A DNA stretch of 64,000 nucleotides from Liquidambar formosana. Its lineage: Eukaryota; Streptophyta; Magnoliopsida; Saxifragales; Altingiaceae. The notes under the pieces were generated by a model. The model was not told the origin of the DNA. It saw only the letters and a list, made by a program, of their open reading frames with translations, and did not search any database. A program made the position numbers and the translations under genes. The stretch lies in NCBI GenBank assembly GCA_039720395.1, contig CM077826.1, positions 14,813,962 to 14,877,961 on the forward strand. Reading direction: 5' to 3'. This document shows, one piece after another, positions 1 through 11,424 of the stretch (positions are counted from its first letter, which is position 1; each line of letters begins with the position of its first letter).

Positions 1-959
1 ATTTGGTGATAACTTAAGCAAAAACAAATGGCCTTTTCCTTCCTAAAACCGAATTTTACTGTTGTCGAGGTAATGACTCATATGAGATGTTCCACACTTA
101 CACAAGTAGTGATAGCTGTGAAAAATTAGAATGATAAGCTCAAGGGAGTACACGTAAGGCTTGACTACTCGATCAATCTACAGAAACACGACTCCTTGTA
201 ACATTTGTATGATCAATATCTTGTGGAATCCATTGTTTGATTAAATAACCTTCGTATAGAGGCCGTGTGTTCCAAATATGACATCAATCAAATATCAATA
301 GCCATCTGGTTCTTAAACTCAACTTTTTAATTAATAAAAAATCTTATTTTTATCTACTTATCAACCTGATAATTGGCAAATAGCAAGTACGAGGGTGTAA
401 AAGAAACATCCAATATTCTAAACCAACAATGAATTTTGCAAAATATGAGTCACACCAAGTGTCATTAAAAATTGTATAAACAAATTTATGTAAAATTACG
501 TCCTGACATCATAATATCTTTGTTCATTTTATAACAATCGATAGTTACCACTTTTATCTCTTAATATCAACAAATATGTATCAATACTTCTCCGTAAAAA
601 GAAAACTTCTAATATGGGATCTTGGATTAAAATTCTGTTTGGACCTTTTTTTTGAAATTATCGGTTATTTGATTAATGATTTAAGTGATCCTGATCCAGA
701 CAACTTGAAATAGAAATTTAGACGAAATTCTCATCTAGGATTTGAGACTGAAAGAGGACTATCTCCACAAATCTGAATTGAAGATCACTTACATTCAATA
801 ATTTAAGAGAATGCGAATTTGCTATCATACCATCGGTTTGACACCTTAATGTCCAATATTGAATTTTGTTCAAACCCAAACCCGGTTTGATATGTCCGCC
901 CTCCTGAACTGAAACCATATCCGATTAAACCCGCCCCCAATAAGATCGGGGTGGAACCA
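1..959. other. Intergenic, AT-rich, no gene seen
   Basis: No supported coding region. About 219-330 is one copy of a dispersed repeat. Related stretches lie at about 21058-21170 and 51829-51910; all share a 'gttggattaaata'-like core followed by a conserved downstream pattern. The short reverse ORFs around 718-985 have no family signature. Confidence 0.5.
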
Positions 960-1122
960 TCCCTAGGTAGGTAAGTGCAGGGCAATCAGAAGAGAAGAAG
1001 AAAGGGCTTTCATGAGGCGTTTGACGTCCAAGACGCTTGACCGTCTTCGACGAGGGTGAGGGACGCCCTCTGTTAGCTCCATCAACCTCTTGTTACCCTT
1101 GCTCCATCAAGCCCCTGTTCAG
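960..1122 (+). other. Putative 5'UTR exon of the first FRS gene
   Basis: A comparatively GC-rich stretch ends in a strong donor (CAG|GTACGT at 1122/1123). The matching acceptor is TTTCAG at 2845-2850, directly before the ATG of the FRS gene. The 5' boundary (transcription start) is a guess. The leader intron would be 1123-2850. I inferred the pairing from splice signals and from the same design in the neighbouring FRS gene. Confidence 0.4.
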
Positions 1123-2850
1123 GTACGTCGTAATCTGATTTCTTGCATATATTTTTATATATTCTGTGCATCCAAACAATGGGTTTGGAAATTGTAAATG
1201 CTTTCAATAGTCAGTTTCAAAAGCTTGATAAAAGGATTGGGATTCCAACTTTATGGCAATCTGTATTGCGTAACTTCAGAATCCCACAGAATTGGAAGGA
1301 ATTCCAATTCCATGCAACAAGAAATGCAGCCTTTTTGGATATTCTTTTAAAATTGGATGTTTTAGTTCACATGTTGTTCGCTAGGGTTAGGGTTTCATTG
1401 ATTTTCTTTGTGTTTGATACTCTCTCTTTTTTGGGTCGAGTTGTGTTTGATACTACAGTGTCTTCAAATGTCGTTCTTTTCTTTGGACTTCCCAATACAC
1501 ACAGGTGTACCTCTTTTACTCTTGTATATTGTTAATGTGTAGCTTTCCAGTTTGGAATTTGAAGGGTATCTAGGAATCTTTTCCAGCTGGGTTGGTGTTA
1601 GATTGTAAATAAATCATTTTTAGAATAAGAAGCATGATCCATCAGCGCTGATTGGTCGATGAAATGCATTTACAGTACTACTCTGCTTGGTTACTGAGGA
1701 AACTGAGGAAGATAAAAAAATTTGCAAAATTTTAAATCTAATGTTTTGTTTCTCAATATTTGAATCCCACCTTAAGTAAGCTAATTAGTTGTATCGTAGA
1801 TACCTATGGTTGTTTCTCTTTTGAAGAACCTAAGATTCAAAATTTGTACTCTTCTTTCCTTCATCTTCTTAGCTACCAAGTGGAGGAATAGTGTAATAGC
1901 TTTGTTTATCAGAAAGAAAAAATGCTTATTGTAGAAATCTAGGTAGAAGTCATTTATCTTTGAAATTCCTTTCAGAACATATACTGAGCTGATATTTATC
2001 CATCTGAAGTCTTGAAGATACATATGTTTTTACCTTATAGGATATGTAGCTCTCAATGTCTTGAGTTTGAATAGTATCTTGTCATCTTTGTCACTTCTGC
2101 ATGTTGCTGTTATACTGTGAGTAAACTGTAATTGGCTACTGTAATTCTTCTAAAACACATATAACCCCCCTTCCCACCCAAACCCATACTTAAAAACAAC
2201 CCCACAAAAAAAGGGCGCAAAGGGTGATGAATTAATCAGGAAAAGAAAAGAAAACTTGAAATCTTAGAAAATGAAGTTTAGGAAAGTAAGCTTGATCATT
2301 TGAAGCATGAGAGCAACCTGCTTGAAAGGGAAGGTGCTAAATGGCATGTGCAAGGACAGACTGGACAGTTTCCTCTCTAATGTTGTGCTAAACATTGGTT
2401 TGGTGTTAACTGTTAAGGCCTCCTACATGGGGGATTCTAGAACATTATATGCTTAAAGTTATTTATATATCCATGTAAGTCGGATATTTAGCATTAAGTT
2501 GATTTTATAAGATTGATAAGATAGGGTTAATTTTGAGACCTGTGCCATCCACTTCTAAGGATAACATTTTTCAACACACTGTTAATTAGAAACAGAGTAA
2601 ATATGTATAATCTAGCATTTAAGCGTTGGGGGTGACAATCATGATCTAGATCATGTTTTAAACGGGTTACGACCTCTTTGCGTGACAAAATGTTTAAATG
2701 ACAGGTAACAACTTCCTACCTTAAATGTATCGTTTATCAGGACTCACCTTTGTTATGTAAACTGTTTCATCTCCATTAATTTTTAATTTGCTAGTCAGTG
2801 TCATCTTTCGTTGACTTATCTTATTGTTAGGGTTTGGATTTGTATTTCAG

Positions 2851-4857
2851 ATGGAAGAAGCCTCTTTCAGCAGTGGTCAAGTGCCTGATATTGTTGAAGG
2901 CAATGAAACTCAGAAAGAAAGTGATGGTGAGAGAACAGAGTTAGATGGGCAAAATGTTGGACCTCAAGGAAGGAAGGAGTTTGTTGCACCTGCTGTAGGG
3001 ATGGAGTTTGAGTCATACGATGATGCATACAACTATTATAATTGCTATGCTAAGGAAGTGGGTTTTCGTGTCAGAGTGAAAAATTCATGGTTCAAGCGGA
3101 ATAGTAGAGAGAAATATGGTGCTGTACTTTGTTGCAGTAGCCAGGGTTTTAAAAGAATTAAAGATGTAAATCGTTTACGGAAGGAAACAAGAACTGGTTG
3201 TCCTGCAATGTTAAGGATGAGATTAGTGGATTCCAAAAGGTGGAGGGTACTCGAAGTTACACTTGAACACAACCACTTATTAGGTGCAAAGGTCCACAAG
3301 TCAATTAAGAAGTTGGGCACTGGAACCAAAAGAAAGTTGCAGTCAAATTCTGATGCGGAAGTACGAACGATAAAGTTGTACCGAGCACTTGTGATAGATG
3401 CTGGGGGTAATGGGAACTCAAATTTTAATGCAAGAGAAATCAGGAATTTTTCTGATCATCCCAATCAATTGAACCTTAAGAAAGGTGACACACAAGCCAT
3501 TTATAACTACCTTTGTCGTATGCAATTGACCAATCCAAACTTCTTTTACTTGATGGATCTTAACGATGAGGGGCGTTTGAGGAATGCGTTTTGGGTTGAT
3601 GCTAAGTCCAGGGCTGCATGTGGTTATTTTGGTGATGTGATATTTTTTGACAATACATATTTGTCAAACAAATATGAGATCCCACTTGCGGCATTTGTCG
3701 GGATAAATCACCACGGCCAATCTGTGTTGCTGGGATGTGGCCTGCTTGCTGGTGAGACAGCAGAATCTTATGCATGGTTATTCAAAGCATGGCTTTCATG
3801 TATGTCAGGGCGCTCTCCACAAACTATTATTACAGACAGGTGCAAGGCTTTGCAAAACACAATTGCAGAGGTGTTTCCAAAATCTCATCATCGTTTTGGT
3901 TTGTCACATATTATGAAGAAAATTCCGGAGAAATTGGGAGGATTGCGCAACTATGACGCAATTAGGAAGGCATTGATTAAAGCAGTTTATGAAACTCTAA
4001 AAGTGATTGAATTCGAAGCCGCATGGGGTTTTATGGTCCAGCGTTTTGGAGTTAGTGATCATGAGTGGCTTCGATCTTTGTATGAAGATCGAATTCGTTG
4101 GGCTCCAGTTTATTTAAAAGACACAGTCTTTGCCGGAATGGCTGCTGCACGTCTAGGCGACACCCTGAATGCATTTTTTGATAGATACCTGCACAAACAA
4201 ACTCCATTGAAAGAATTTCTTGATAAGTATGAGTTAGCTCTGCAAAAGAAGCACAAAGAAGAAGCCCTTGGGGATATTGAGTCAAGAAACTCAAGCCCCA
4301 CATTGAAAACAAGATGTTCGTTTGAGTTGCAGCTTTCTAAAATTTACACAAGAGAAATATTCAAGAAGTTTCAATTTGAGGTCGAGGAGATGTATTCTTG
4401 TTTTAGTACAACACAATTACACGTCGACGGCCCAATTGTAATTTTCTTGGTCAAGGAGCGTGTTTTGGGCGAGGGAAATAGGAGGGAGATTAGGGATTAT
4501 GAAGTTTTGTACAATAGAGCAGCTGCAGAAGTTCGTTGCATTTGTAGCTGCTTCAACTTCAATGGGTATCTATGCCGGCATGCATTGTGTGTGCTTAACT
4601 TTAATGGGGTGGAGGAGATCCCTTCTAAGTACATTCTGTCACGATGGAAAAAAGATTACAAGCGCCTGTATATTCCAGATCATGGCTCCAATAATGTTGA
4701 TATTACTGACAGGGTGCAATGGTTTAATCAATTATATAGAAGTGCCTTGCAAGTTGTGGAGGAGGGGGTGATTTCTCTGGACCATTACAAGGTTGCATTG
4801 CAAGCATTTGAGGAGTCATTGAATAGGGTTCATGATGTAGAAGAAAAGCATGAATAA
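2851..4857 (+). CDS. FRS6: FAR1-related sequence protein, FRS6/FRS8-like (domesticated MULE transposase)
   Basis: A 668-residue nuclear DNA-binding protein of the FHY3/FAR1 family, whose founders are phytochrome A signalling transcription factors. The FAR1 zinc-finger DNA-binding domain is about residues 50-145, with 'TRTGCPAM' near 114-121 and 'EHNHL' near 139-143. The MULE transposase domain is about 262-360 and keeps two acidic catalytic positions: D267 in 'FFDNTY' and D329 in 'IITDR'. The SWIM zinc finger is about 560-585 (C563, C565, C575, H577). I chose ATG 2851 because a splice acceptor TTTCAG ends at 2850; the in-frame upstream Met at 2824 is intronic. The coding region is one exon. 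A possible 3'UTR intron would start after 'GATGTAAAG' near 4870 and end at 'TTTTGCAG' near 5096. The gene is a tandem partner of the one at 11425. Family assignment is firm; the FRS6 versus FRS8 label is less so. Confidence 0.9.
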   Translation: MEEASFSSGQVPDIVEGNETQKESDGERTELDGQNVGPQGRKEFVAPAVGMEFESYDDAYNYYNCYAKEVGFRVRVKNSWFKRNSREKYGAVLCCSSQGFKRIKDVNRLRKETRTGCPAMLRMRLVDSKRWRVLEVTLEHNHLLGAKVHKSIKKLGTGTKRKLQSNSDAEVRTIKLYRALVIDAGGNGNSNFNAREIRNFSDHPNQLNLKKGDTQAIYNYLCRMQLTNPNFFYLMDLNDEGRLRNAFWVDAKSRAACGYFGDVIFFDNTYLSNKYEIPLAAFVGINHHGQSVLLGCGLLAGETAESYAWLFKAWLSCMSGRSPQTIITDRCKALQNTIAEVFPKSHHRFGLSHIMKKIPEKLGGLRNYDAIRKALIKAVYETLKVIEFEAAWGFMVQRFGVSDHEWLRSLYEDRIRWAPVYLKDTVFAGMAAARLGDTLNAFFDRYLHKQTPLKEFLDKYELALQKKHKEEALGDIESRNSSPTLKTRCSFELQLSKIYTREIFKKFQFEVEEMYSCFSTTQLHVDGPIVIFLVKERVLGEGNRREIRDYEVLYNRAAAEVRCICSCFNFNGYLCRHALCVLNFNGVEEIPSKYILSRWKKDYKRLYIPDHGSNNVDITDRVQWFNQLYRSALQVVEEGVISLDHYKVALQAFEESLNRVHDVEEKHE

Positions 4858-5929
4858 CTCATGATGTAAAGGTGCGAAATCCTTTGTAACTAAAACTCCT
4901 TTTCATTTCCTCTATAATGTTGAGGGCTGTTTAATCTATTCTTGTGCAGAATGTATTTCTTTAAAAATCAAATTAAATGAGCATTTACAAACATGAAAAA
5001 GAACAGATCTCATTCTCTGGTTGGTTTTTGTAATTGTAAGCACTGTGTTACTCTTGACATGAAACTGTTTTTTCAATTGACTCAATCTTTTGCAGGTTCA
5101 CTTTGAAGTCATTGAGCTTGAATTGTATTTAACAAGTCTAATAAGCTGGCATTTTCTTCTGAATAATTGGGAACTTTACACTTGTTGAAGCTATTACATA
5201 GGATAACTATTTACACGGAAATGTTTCAGTGCTGTATTAAAAGCATTTTGTCACTACATCATTTGGTTTAGTCCCTCCTTCCCTTCCCTAGTATCATTTG
5301 GTCTTGTGTTGTGTCCTTCACAGTATATATTCAAATAATATCTCCTGAAATACAATATATATTTTCCTGGCTTGATTTTTCACAGGTCTAATATTTGATT
5401 CGTATAAGGTGGTATGATGACTTTCAATTGGAATTTTGTTTGATTATCGGCTTTCTATGCTGCATTCAATCATCTATCAGCCAAAAGAAATTAATGATTA
5501 ATCCAAGAAGTATAACTAGATTGATAATCCATATAGAGTTAGTGGGTTGATTGTTCATATTCATGTTTTTAAACATGAAGCAGTTTTCTAACACTATTTT
5601 GCCAGTTCAGAGGAAGAGCTTGTTGTCTGCTTGAGGAATAACTGGCCACAACCAGAGAAGGAACCTATTCCTTCACATTGATGGCTCGTTTAATGGTGAC
5701 AAGGTTAAATTAAAGCTACTAAACTATCGAACACCTTATTAAGAAACTAGATTGATAATCATAAGGGATGATTGAATCCATGAATATATTGATTTTTAAA
5801 GTTGGTTAAGGTTGTGTACAATCCATGGCTATATTGAGTTTCTTGTTTGTTCTACAATGGAGGCTAAGGTTGGATGGAATTTGCTCTATTCTCAGTGAAG
5901 TATTTAGGAAGCTAGATGTGTGCTTGATG
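4858..5929. other. 3' region and intergenic spacer
   Basis: Contains the 3'UTR of the upstream FRS gene, with a possible 3'UTR intron ending near 5096. No other coding potential seen. Confidence 0.4.
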
Positions 5930-7060
5930 CCAGAATGAGTATGGCAAATTGGTGATGGACAAAAAGTTAGAATCTGGGAATATAGATTGTTACCAGTTGA
6001 CAAAATGTAAGTATGCTTCAAGACGACAAAGTAATCATTTTACAAAGCATGTTTATAGTGCACAGTACTTACTATTTTACTGTCTCATCATCTGAGGATA
6101 GAAGTATGGAATGAGGACGAGTTGTTTTAAGGTGTTGGACTTTTGGGGCATCATTTTGGACAAGATTGTGAAGAATGAAGATTCATCAAAAATCAAAATT
6201 TTTGTTTGGAAGGCTGTGATGAATACTTTATCTGTTAAAGATAATTTGATCAAGCATAGAACTTTGGGGATAATATTTGTGTATAAAGCGATGGAGATGG
6301 CAAAACTGTGTTGCATGCATGTGTGCTGAAGGATTTTCATAAGGTAAGGGAGGTTTGGTTTCTGTAACCACTTGGGCTCAAATCTGAAAAATAGCCAAAC
6401 TCATTATTTTGGAGATTGGCTTTCAGAGATTATCAATCATTTAAATGAAGAGTCTCTTATGTTGTGTCTTTGTTACAGCATCATTCATTTCAAATCGTAG
6501 AAACGAGTTGATTCTTGATGGTGTTTGCTTGTCCATTTGGAGTCCTTCAAAATGAGTTGATTCTTGATGATGTTGATTAGTCCAATGGAAATGGTTTTCA
6601 GAGCATCATGTCTATTCACTGACTATACACAGGCATAGGAGATGAGGAGAAATATCAATTTATCATCATCCCAAAACCCACTGATGGAGTTACTTTGGAG
6701 GGCATCTGAAGAGGGGTGGTACAACATCAAGTCTGATGATGGTGCCATGTTTGAGAAATTAGGGAATTGGTGTAGGAATCAGAGATTGCAAAGGTCCATT
6801 GTCTCACATTGAGCGTGGGAAATTGTTTGATTTTGAAACAATTTGGGATTTCGAACTGTGATGGTTGAAGGAGACACTCTCCATAGCCGATTCAAGAACA
6901 CTGATCTTTTACAAGGACAATGTCTTTTGCCATCTTGATTGTGGAAGTCGCAAAAGTTCTAATGGTGTGGTTATAGCAGGTGTTTGTCTTTACGTGAAGC
7001 CATGGGGGAATTCAGTTGCTCATTTCCTTGGCTTGACAAAGCTAAAAATAATTTGTCTAT
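5930..7060 (+). pseudogene. Decayed LINE / RNase H-like retroelement relic
   Basis: Broken reading frames keep the order expected for the C-terminal part of a plant LINE polyprotein. Near 5940 is 'WQIGDGQKVRIW', resembling the linker after reverse transcriptase. At 6150-6250 is a zf-RVT-like stretch with 'KIKIFVWKAVMNTLSVKDNL'. Near 6690-6730 is 'GWYNIKSDDGA', resembling the first RNase H motif. A possible RNase H tail follows at 6990-7060. Many stops and frame changes show it is dead. The edges are approximate and I saw no poly(A) tail. Confidence 0.55.
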
Positions 7061-7085
7061 AAGAATTCCACCTGTGCTGTGCTTA

Positions 7086-7236
7086 TGGTGTGTTTGGATG
7101 AGAGATTGTAGGAGGGATTTGGGTTAAGTTGGAATTTTAATGCCAGAAGTATAGTGGTGGTAGTAAATACGAATGAGGTTGAAATCCCATCTTTTAACCG
7201 AAATCCCTCTAACAAATCTTTCATCCAAACGCGCCA
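7086..7236. mobile_element. Tourist-like (PIF/Harbinger) MITE, 151 bp
   Basis: Terminal inverted repeats of about 22 bp: the left end starts TGGTGTGTTTGGATGAGAG and the right end reads TGGCGCGTTTGGATGAAAG on the other strand. They are flanked by TTA at 7083-7085 and 7237-7239, the TWA target duplication typical of PIF/Harbinger. It has no coding capacity and sits directly beside the retroelement relic that ends near 7060. Confidence 0.75.
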
Positions 7237-7634
7237 TTAATGTCTTGTATTTTTCAGTTGGTCCAAGCCCGTATAAAGGAGGGTTGTGGTAGATTCATGG
7301 CCACTCTAAAATTATAGTCACGTCTTATGAACATGAATTGAAATTTAACTATAGCTTTGCTGGAAAATTCTCATGATTTCTTGCATGATTTGCTTAAATC
7401 AAACTATAGGATCTGCATTTTTAAATAATGGAAAGGATTACGGCACAAATTTATACACAACTCTCAATTTTGTGACTTTTATATTATGTGAGACACACTT
7501 AGGATTAGATACCTTTCCATGTATGCAATGAATGTCAAATATCATGTATGATCACAAATCCCATCTGAATTTACAAATTCACATTTTTTATTTATAAAAA
7601 AACTCACATTTATGGATCCTTTAAATAAAATTTA

Positions 7635-8662
7635 CTCCCTCTGTTACATATAAAGTGTCTTCCTTTTCATTTTGAGATGTTTCAAAAAAATTATCTTAAT
7701 TAAAAAGTCAACAACTTTTTTCAATTCATTTCCTAAAATACTCTTTTACCATCAATTTAAATTATAGAATATGGAATAAATAAATGGGAGGTGTTATTGC
7801 CAGAGAGCCAATTGTTGTTTCCACCGTTCTTTCCTTCATATGGACTAAATTAGAGAGGAGAGAGGAGAGAGGAGAGAGGAGAGAGGGGAGAGAAATAAAA
7901 TCACAGAAGAGAGAAAAAAAGATGAGAAATGAGAAATGAGAAAGGAGGAGAGAAAAAGGGGTCGGCACTATGCCGTGGTCACTGGTAAATGGCCGGCAAA
8001 GAGACAAAAGGAAAAGGGGTCCGTGCTAATTGCTTCAGCTATGTGCTTCTTCTTTTCCAAGGAGGAAGGTCGGCAACATGGCTTCTCATTGCGACACCAA
8101 GAAGGCCCCATTTTATTCTCCTTTTTTTTTTCTTTTTTTTTTTTTTAATACATCCACCTCCTCTCACGACCATCAAAATAGTCATCACAAACCCCCTTTC
8201 TCTCGGCTCTCTTCCTTCTTTCCTCTACTCTCTCTTCTCTCTCCTACCGATCAACGAGCCACCGGCGGTCATTGCCATACTCTGCCAAGAAGAGACAGAG
8301 GGAGGGCTAAGTGAAAAAAAAAAAAAAAAAAGCCAGAGAAAGGGCTAAAAAGAAAGCGCGGGAGAAGAGAGAAAAGTCTATGAAAACAGAACAAAAAAAC
8401 CAGAAAAAAAGGGGGCAGAGGAGTAAAACCTTTGGAAGGAGATAATTCTAGCAATTTGAACTCACCCAATTTGGCGCCACCTTCAAACTTTGGAATCTTT
8501 GTTTTCTCTATGTACAATACATTTTTTGATGTTTGAATGCTTTAAGGGTAAAATTGGAAATTCAAAGATAATATATATATATATATGTATAAAAGGATTT
8601 AAAATTGATTCTTAAAAAAACGTGTTTTTTCAATGGGGACAATTAATATGGAACGGAAGGAG
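7635..8662. mobile_element. Stowaway-like (Tc1/mariner) element, 1.03 kb
   Basis: The ends are inverted: CTCCCTCTGTTACATAT at 7635 and, read on the other strand from 8662, CTCCTTCCGTTCCATAT. Both are flanked by TA (7633-7634, 8663-8664). 'CTCCCTCCGT' termini are typical of Stowaway MITEs, but 1 kb is long for one. The interior has a GA-rich block (about 7855-7975), pyrimidine-rich blocks and a long T-run (near 8120-8150), and no transposase. Short ORFs inside look like low-complexity artefacts. Confidence 0.6.
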
Positions 8663-8858
8663 TAATAATTTATTATCTGGAAAAAGAATAATTTCTATTT
8701 GCGCCTGATGCAATGCGACAGTGCTACACGAAAAGATGCTGTTTGATATAGCCAGCCTCATTTCCCCACAAGAAGGTGTATTTTATTCGCATGACAAAAA
8801 TGGTTGTTCATGGTTTGTTTTGAGATGATTGGCTTTGGGAAACACTAGCCTTTTGATG

Positions 8859-9097
8859 GGATTGGATTCGGTGCTAAGTTGATAAAACTTAGTACCATCC
8901 CAAGGTAATCCACACCTTTAAATGAGATATTGGATGGCTTAAATTGAAAGTTGAAAAAGTTGCCCAATAAGATCATTTTGGTCATTTCAGTAGCACATTT
9001 TTAACTTTTAATCCAAATCATCCAATCTTTCGTTTAAGGGTGTGGATTACCTTAGCATGGTGTTGAATTTTATCAACTCAGCACTGAATCCAATTCC
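8859..9097. mobile_element. Mutator-type foldback MITE, 239 bp
   Basis: Nearly the whole element is two inverted arms of about 85 bp. GGATTGGATTCGGTGCTAAG on the left matches GGAATTGGATTCAGTGCTGAG read from the right end. The 9-bp flanks CTTTTGATG (8850-8858) and CTTTTAATG (9098-9106) differ at one base, fitting the 9-bp duplication of Mutator-like elements. A related half-copy lies near 53470-53520. Confidence 0.65.
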
Positions 9098-9699
9098 CTT
9101 TTAATGACCTTTTACTCTACAGACTCCGCGCAAATAATAGCCCCAACATTTTTAATTTACCTCATTTTTATGCCTTTAAAAGTTAAAACGGTATAAAATG
9201 ACTAATTTTCATTTGAATGATTGATTGGACATTTAATAAACTAATCGACCTAAATGGTACTTTAGTCAAAGACCTTTGAATCTAATGATTTGTCTTATAC
9301 AATAGGGGTTTGCGGAAGTCTTAATTTCGATTCTGTATGAATGTGTATGTTCTCCTATTGTTTGGCCCAAAAAAAAAAAAACTGAAAATGGTAGTTTAGT
9401 TGAGTTTGACCTGATAAATTAGCCAACTATTAGACGGGTTTTGAAAGCTTTTATTGATTTAAACTTGAAAAACTTCTGGTCTTACAACCCTAACCCTAGG
9501 AATCCGGGATGCATAGGTTGAACCGTCCGGTCTAAGTCCACTTTTGAGACCCTTGTCAACACTCATCATAAAGCTCAGTGGATAGTGGAGACTATTGATA
9601 TTTCAAAAACATGGGCTCAACCTCCCTCATTCAACTAAAGTCAAAGTGATATTACCGTAAAACACCTCACAGGGACATTTATGATATTTGAATTACCTT

Positions 9700-9823
9700 T
9701 ATTTTCTCAGAAACACACTTTGAGGGTGAAGTCCCGATCTTTCTCCTCTGCTCTTCGCCGCCGGTCTCTCTGCAAGCGAACCTCCCTCTTCTCCGGCGAA
9801 ATTCCGGCAATATCTCCGATCAG
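9700..9823 (+). other. Putative 5'UTR exon of the second FRS gene
   Basis: A CT-rich, GC-elevated leader-like segment ends in CAG|GTATAT (9823/9824). The acceptor TGTCCTAG ends at 11424, one base before the ATG of the FRS gene. This gives a 1.6-kb leader intron (9824-11424) that holds a long T-run (about 10035-10064) and a truncated LINE end. The 5' edge is uncertain. Confidence 0.5.
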
Positions 9824-10031
9824 GTATATTTATATGTACACATACACACACATATACGTATATTCATGTATGCATGCATCTACCCATACATACATATATA
9901 GGTTTGATTTTGCAATTTCGATCTCGTTTTCTCCTTGAAACTATGATTGGTGAGCTGTTGAATTGTTATCAGTTCTTATCATCAACATTCTCTATAAGAA
10001 AATTAGATTCGATGTGTGCGTATATATATAT

Positions 10032-10066
<35 letters not shown>

Positions 10067-10808
10067 AATTTCGTATTGTGAAGTTAAATTAGAAATAAAT
10101 TCTGAAATCAAATTGTTTTGTATAATGGTAGGGATCACAACGATGAATTTCTTCGGTTGAATTGAGTCTCATGTGATTGTGGGTTGTGGTTCAGAATAAA
10201 TGGGTCTGATAGTAGTTTGTTGTTCTTTTGTTATCTTGTCCAAAATTTTTTTTTAATTAATTAAAATTAGAGGGCTACCATTTTCTTGTTTTAGCGGAAA
10301 GGAATCGGCATTTTTTTCATTGTATATTGTCACATCCCCTTGTAGCTTAACAATTTTAGAATGTGCCTATTCTGCCCTTTTTGCCATTGATTTATACAAT
10401 ATCTATGATCTGTGGAGACGACATGGCAACTCCCCAAAATCTAGACATGGGGACACCGCTATATGTGCGTGTTTGTGATTCAGTGCATCAAGGTGGACTT
10501 CAATATTTATTTTTGATTTTTGAGTTTGAGAAACCTTAGGAGATAAAACAGTGAGGGAAGTGGTAATTTCAATGTAGGTTTCTTCACTCGTTCCTCGACA
10601 GTTTTTTGCTGTAAGTAAAGGTGGAATTTTTTGCCAATGTCAAAACAAGTGTCAGACACATGTGGATTGTGGATGTGGGTGTGTGTCCAACAAGCTAATC
10701 ATTGTTAGGGAGAAGTGTCCTATATTTCCTTTTTTCCTTTTCGGTTGGAAGAAGTGTCCTGTATTTCATAATGCACAATGTTTTGATTAATTCAAGCTTA
10801 TCCATGGG

Positions 10809-11015
10809 AGGACTGCTGGAAGGCTGTGTGCAGCTAGTTGGTCAGCTAGTAGAGTAGATTGCCTTTGGCTTTTGTGTTGTTCTTTGCTTTTTTCTTCTGT
10901 TTTTATCTCTGTTTTTTATTGCTGCAGGAGGACTGCTGGTCCTCTCTTTCCATCTTTCTTGTACTTTCCCATTCTGATTAAATTCTATATCCTCTTTGTT
11001 GCTGATAAAAAAAAA
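10809..11015 (+). mobile_element. 5'-truncated LINE 3' end with 19-bp target duplication
   Basis: About 200 bp ends in 'TTGTTGCTGATAAAAAAAAAA', much like the 3' end of the larger LINE at 33380-33405. It is flanked by a perfect 19-bp direct repeat starting ATTCAAGCTTATCC at 10790-10808 and 11016-11034. This is a textbook target-primed insertion, inside the leader intron of the second FRS gene. Confidence 0.8.
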
Positions 11016-11424
11016 ATTCAAGCTTATCCATGGGGTTTTGATGACTGACGCTTGTGTCACTCTTGTATTTGGTACATTTTACCGCTCTGTCAGCATAAAT
11101 TAGGTGACTTTGTAAGAGACCAGTAGTAGACCACCATATATCTTAACTTATAGTTTCATTTCCATTGAAGTAGGGGCAGAATATTAAAAGCAACAAGAAA
11201 ATTTAAGAACCTAGTTTTAGAACTCAAATGGGACTATTGGAGAAAAATTCAATTTTCCTGAAGGTTTTTAAAATCAAGAGGATTCCTTCTTTTGAGAAAA
11301 ATATATGGATCCCTGGAGAAAGAAACATCTAAGTTTATAATTGTTGCTTGATTATGTTACTTTCATGGTTTTATATTCAACAGTTCTGTTTCTAAATATT
11401 AACTTGATTCCTGGCCTGTCCTAG

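Noticed and set aside
1143..1535. 130-codon + strand ORF
   Set aside because: It begins in the FRS leader intron just after the donor, has no domain signature, and its composition is like non-coding sequence nearby.
2824..2850. In-frame Met nine codons upstream of the first FRS start
   Set aside because: The sequence between it and 2851 is a polypyrimidine-type stretch ending in TTTCAG, a splice acceptor. The paralogue starts at the equivalent position right after its own acceptor.
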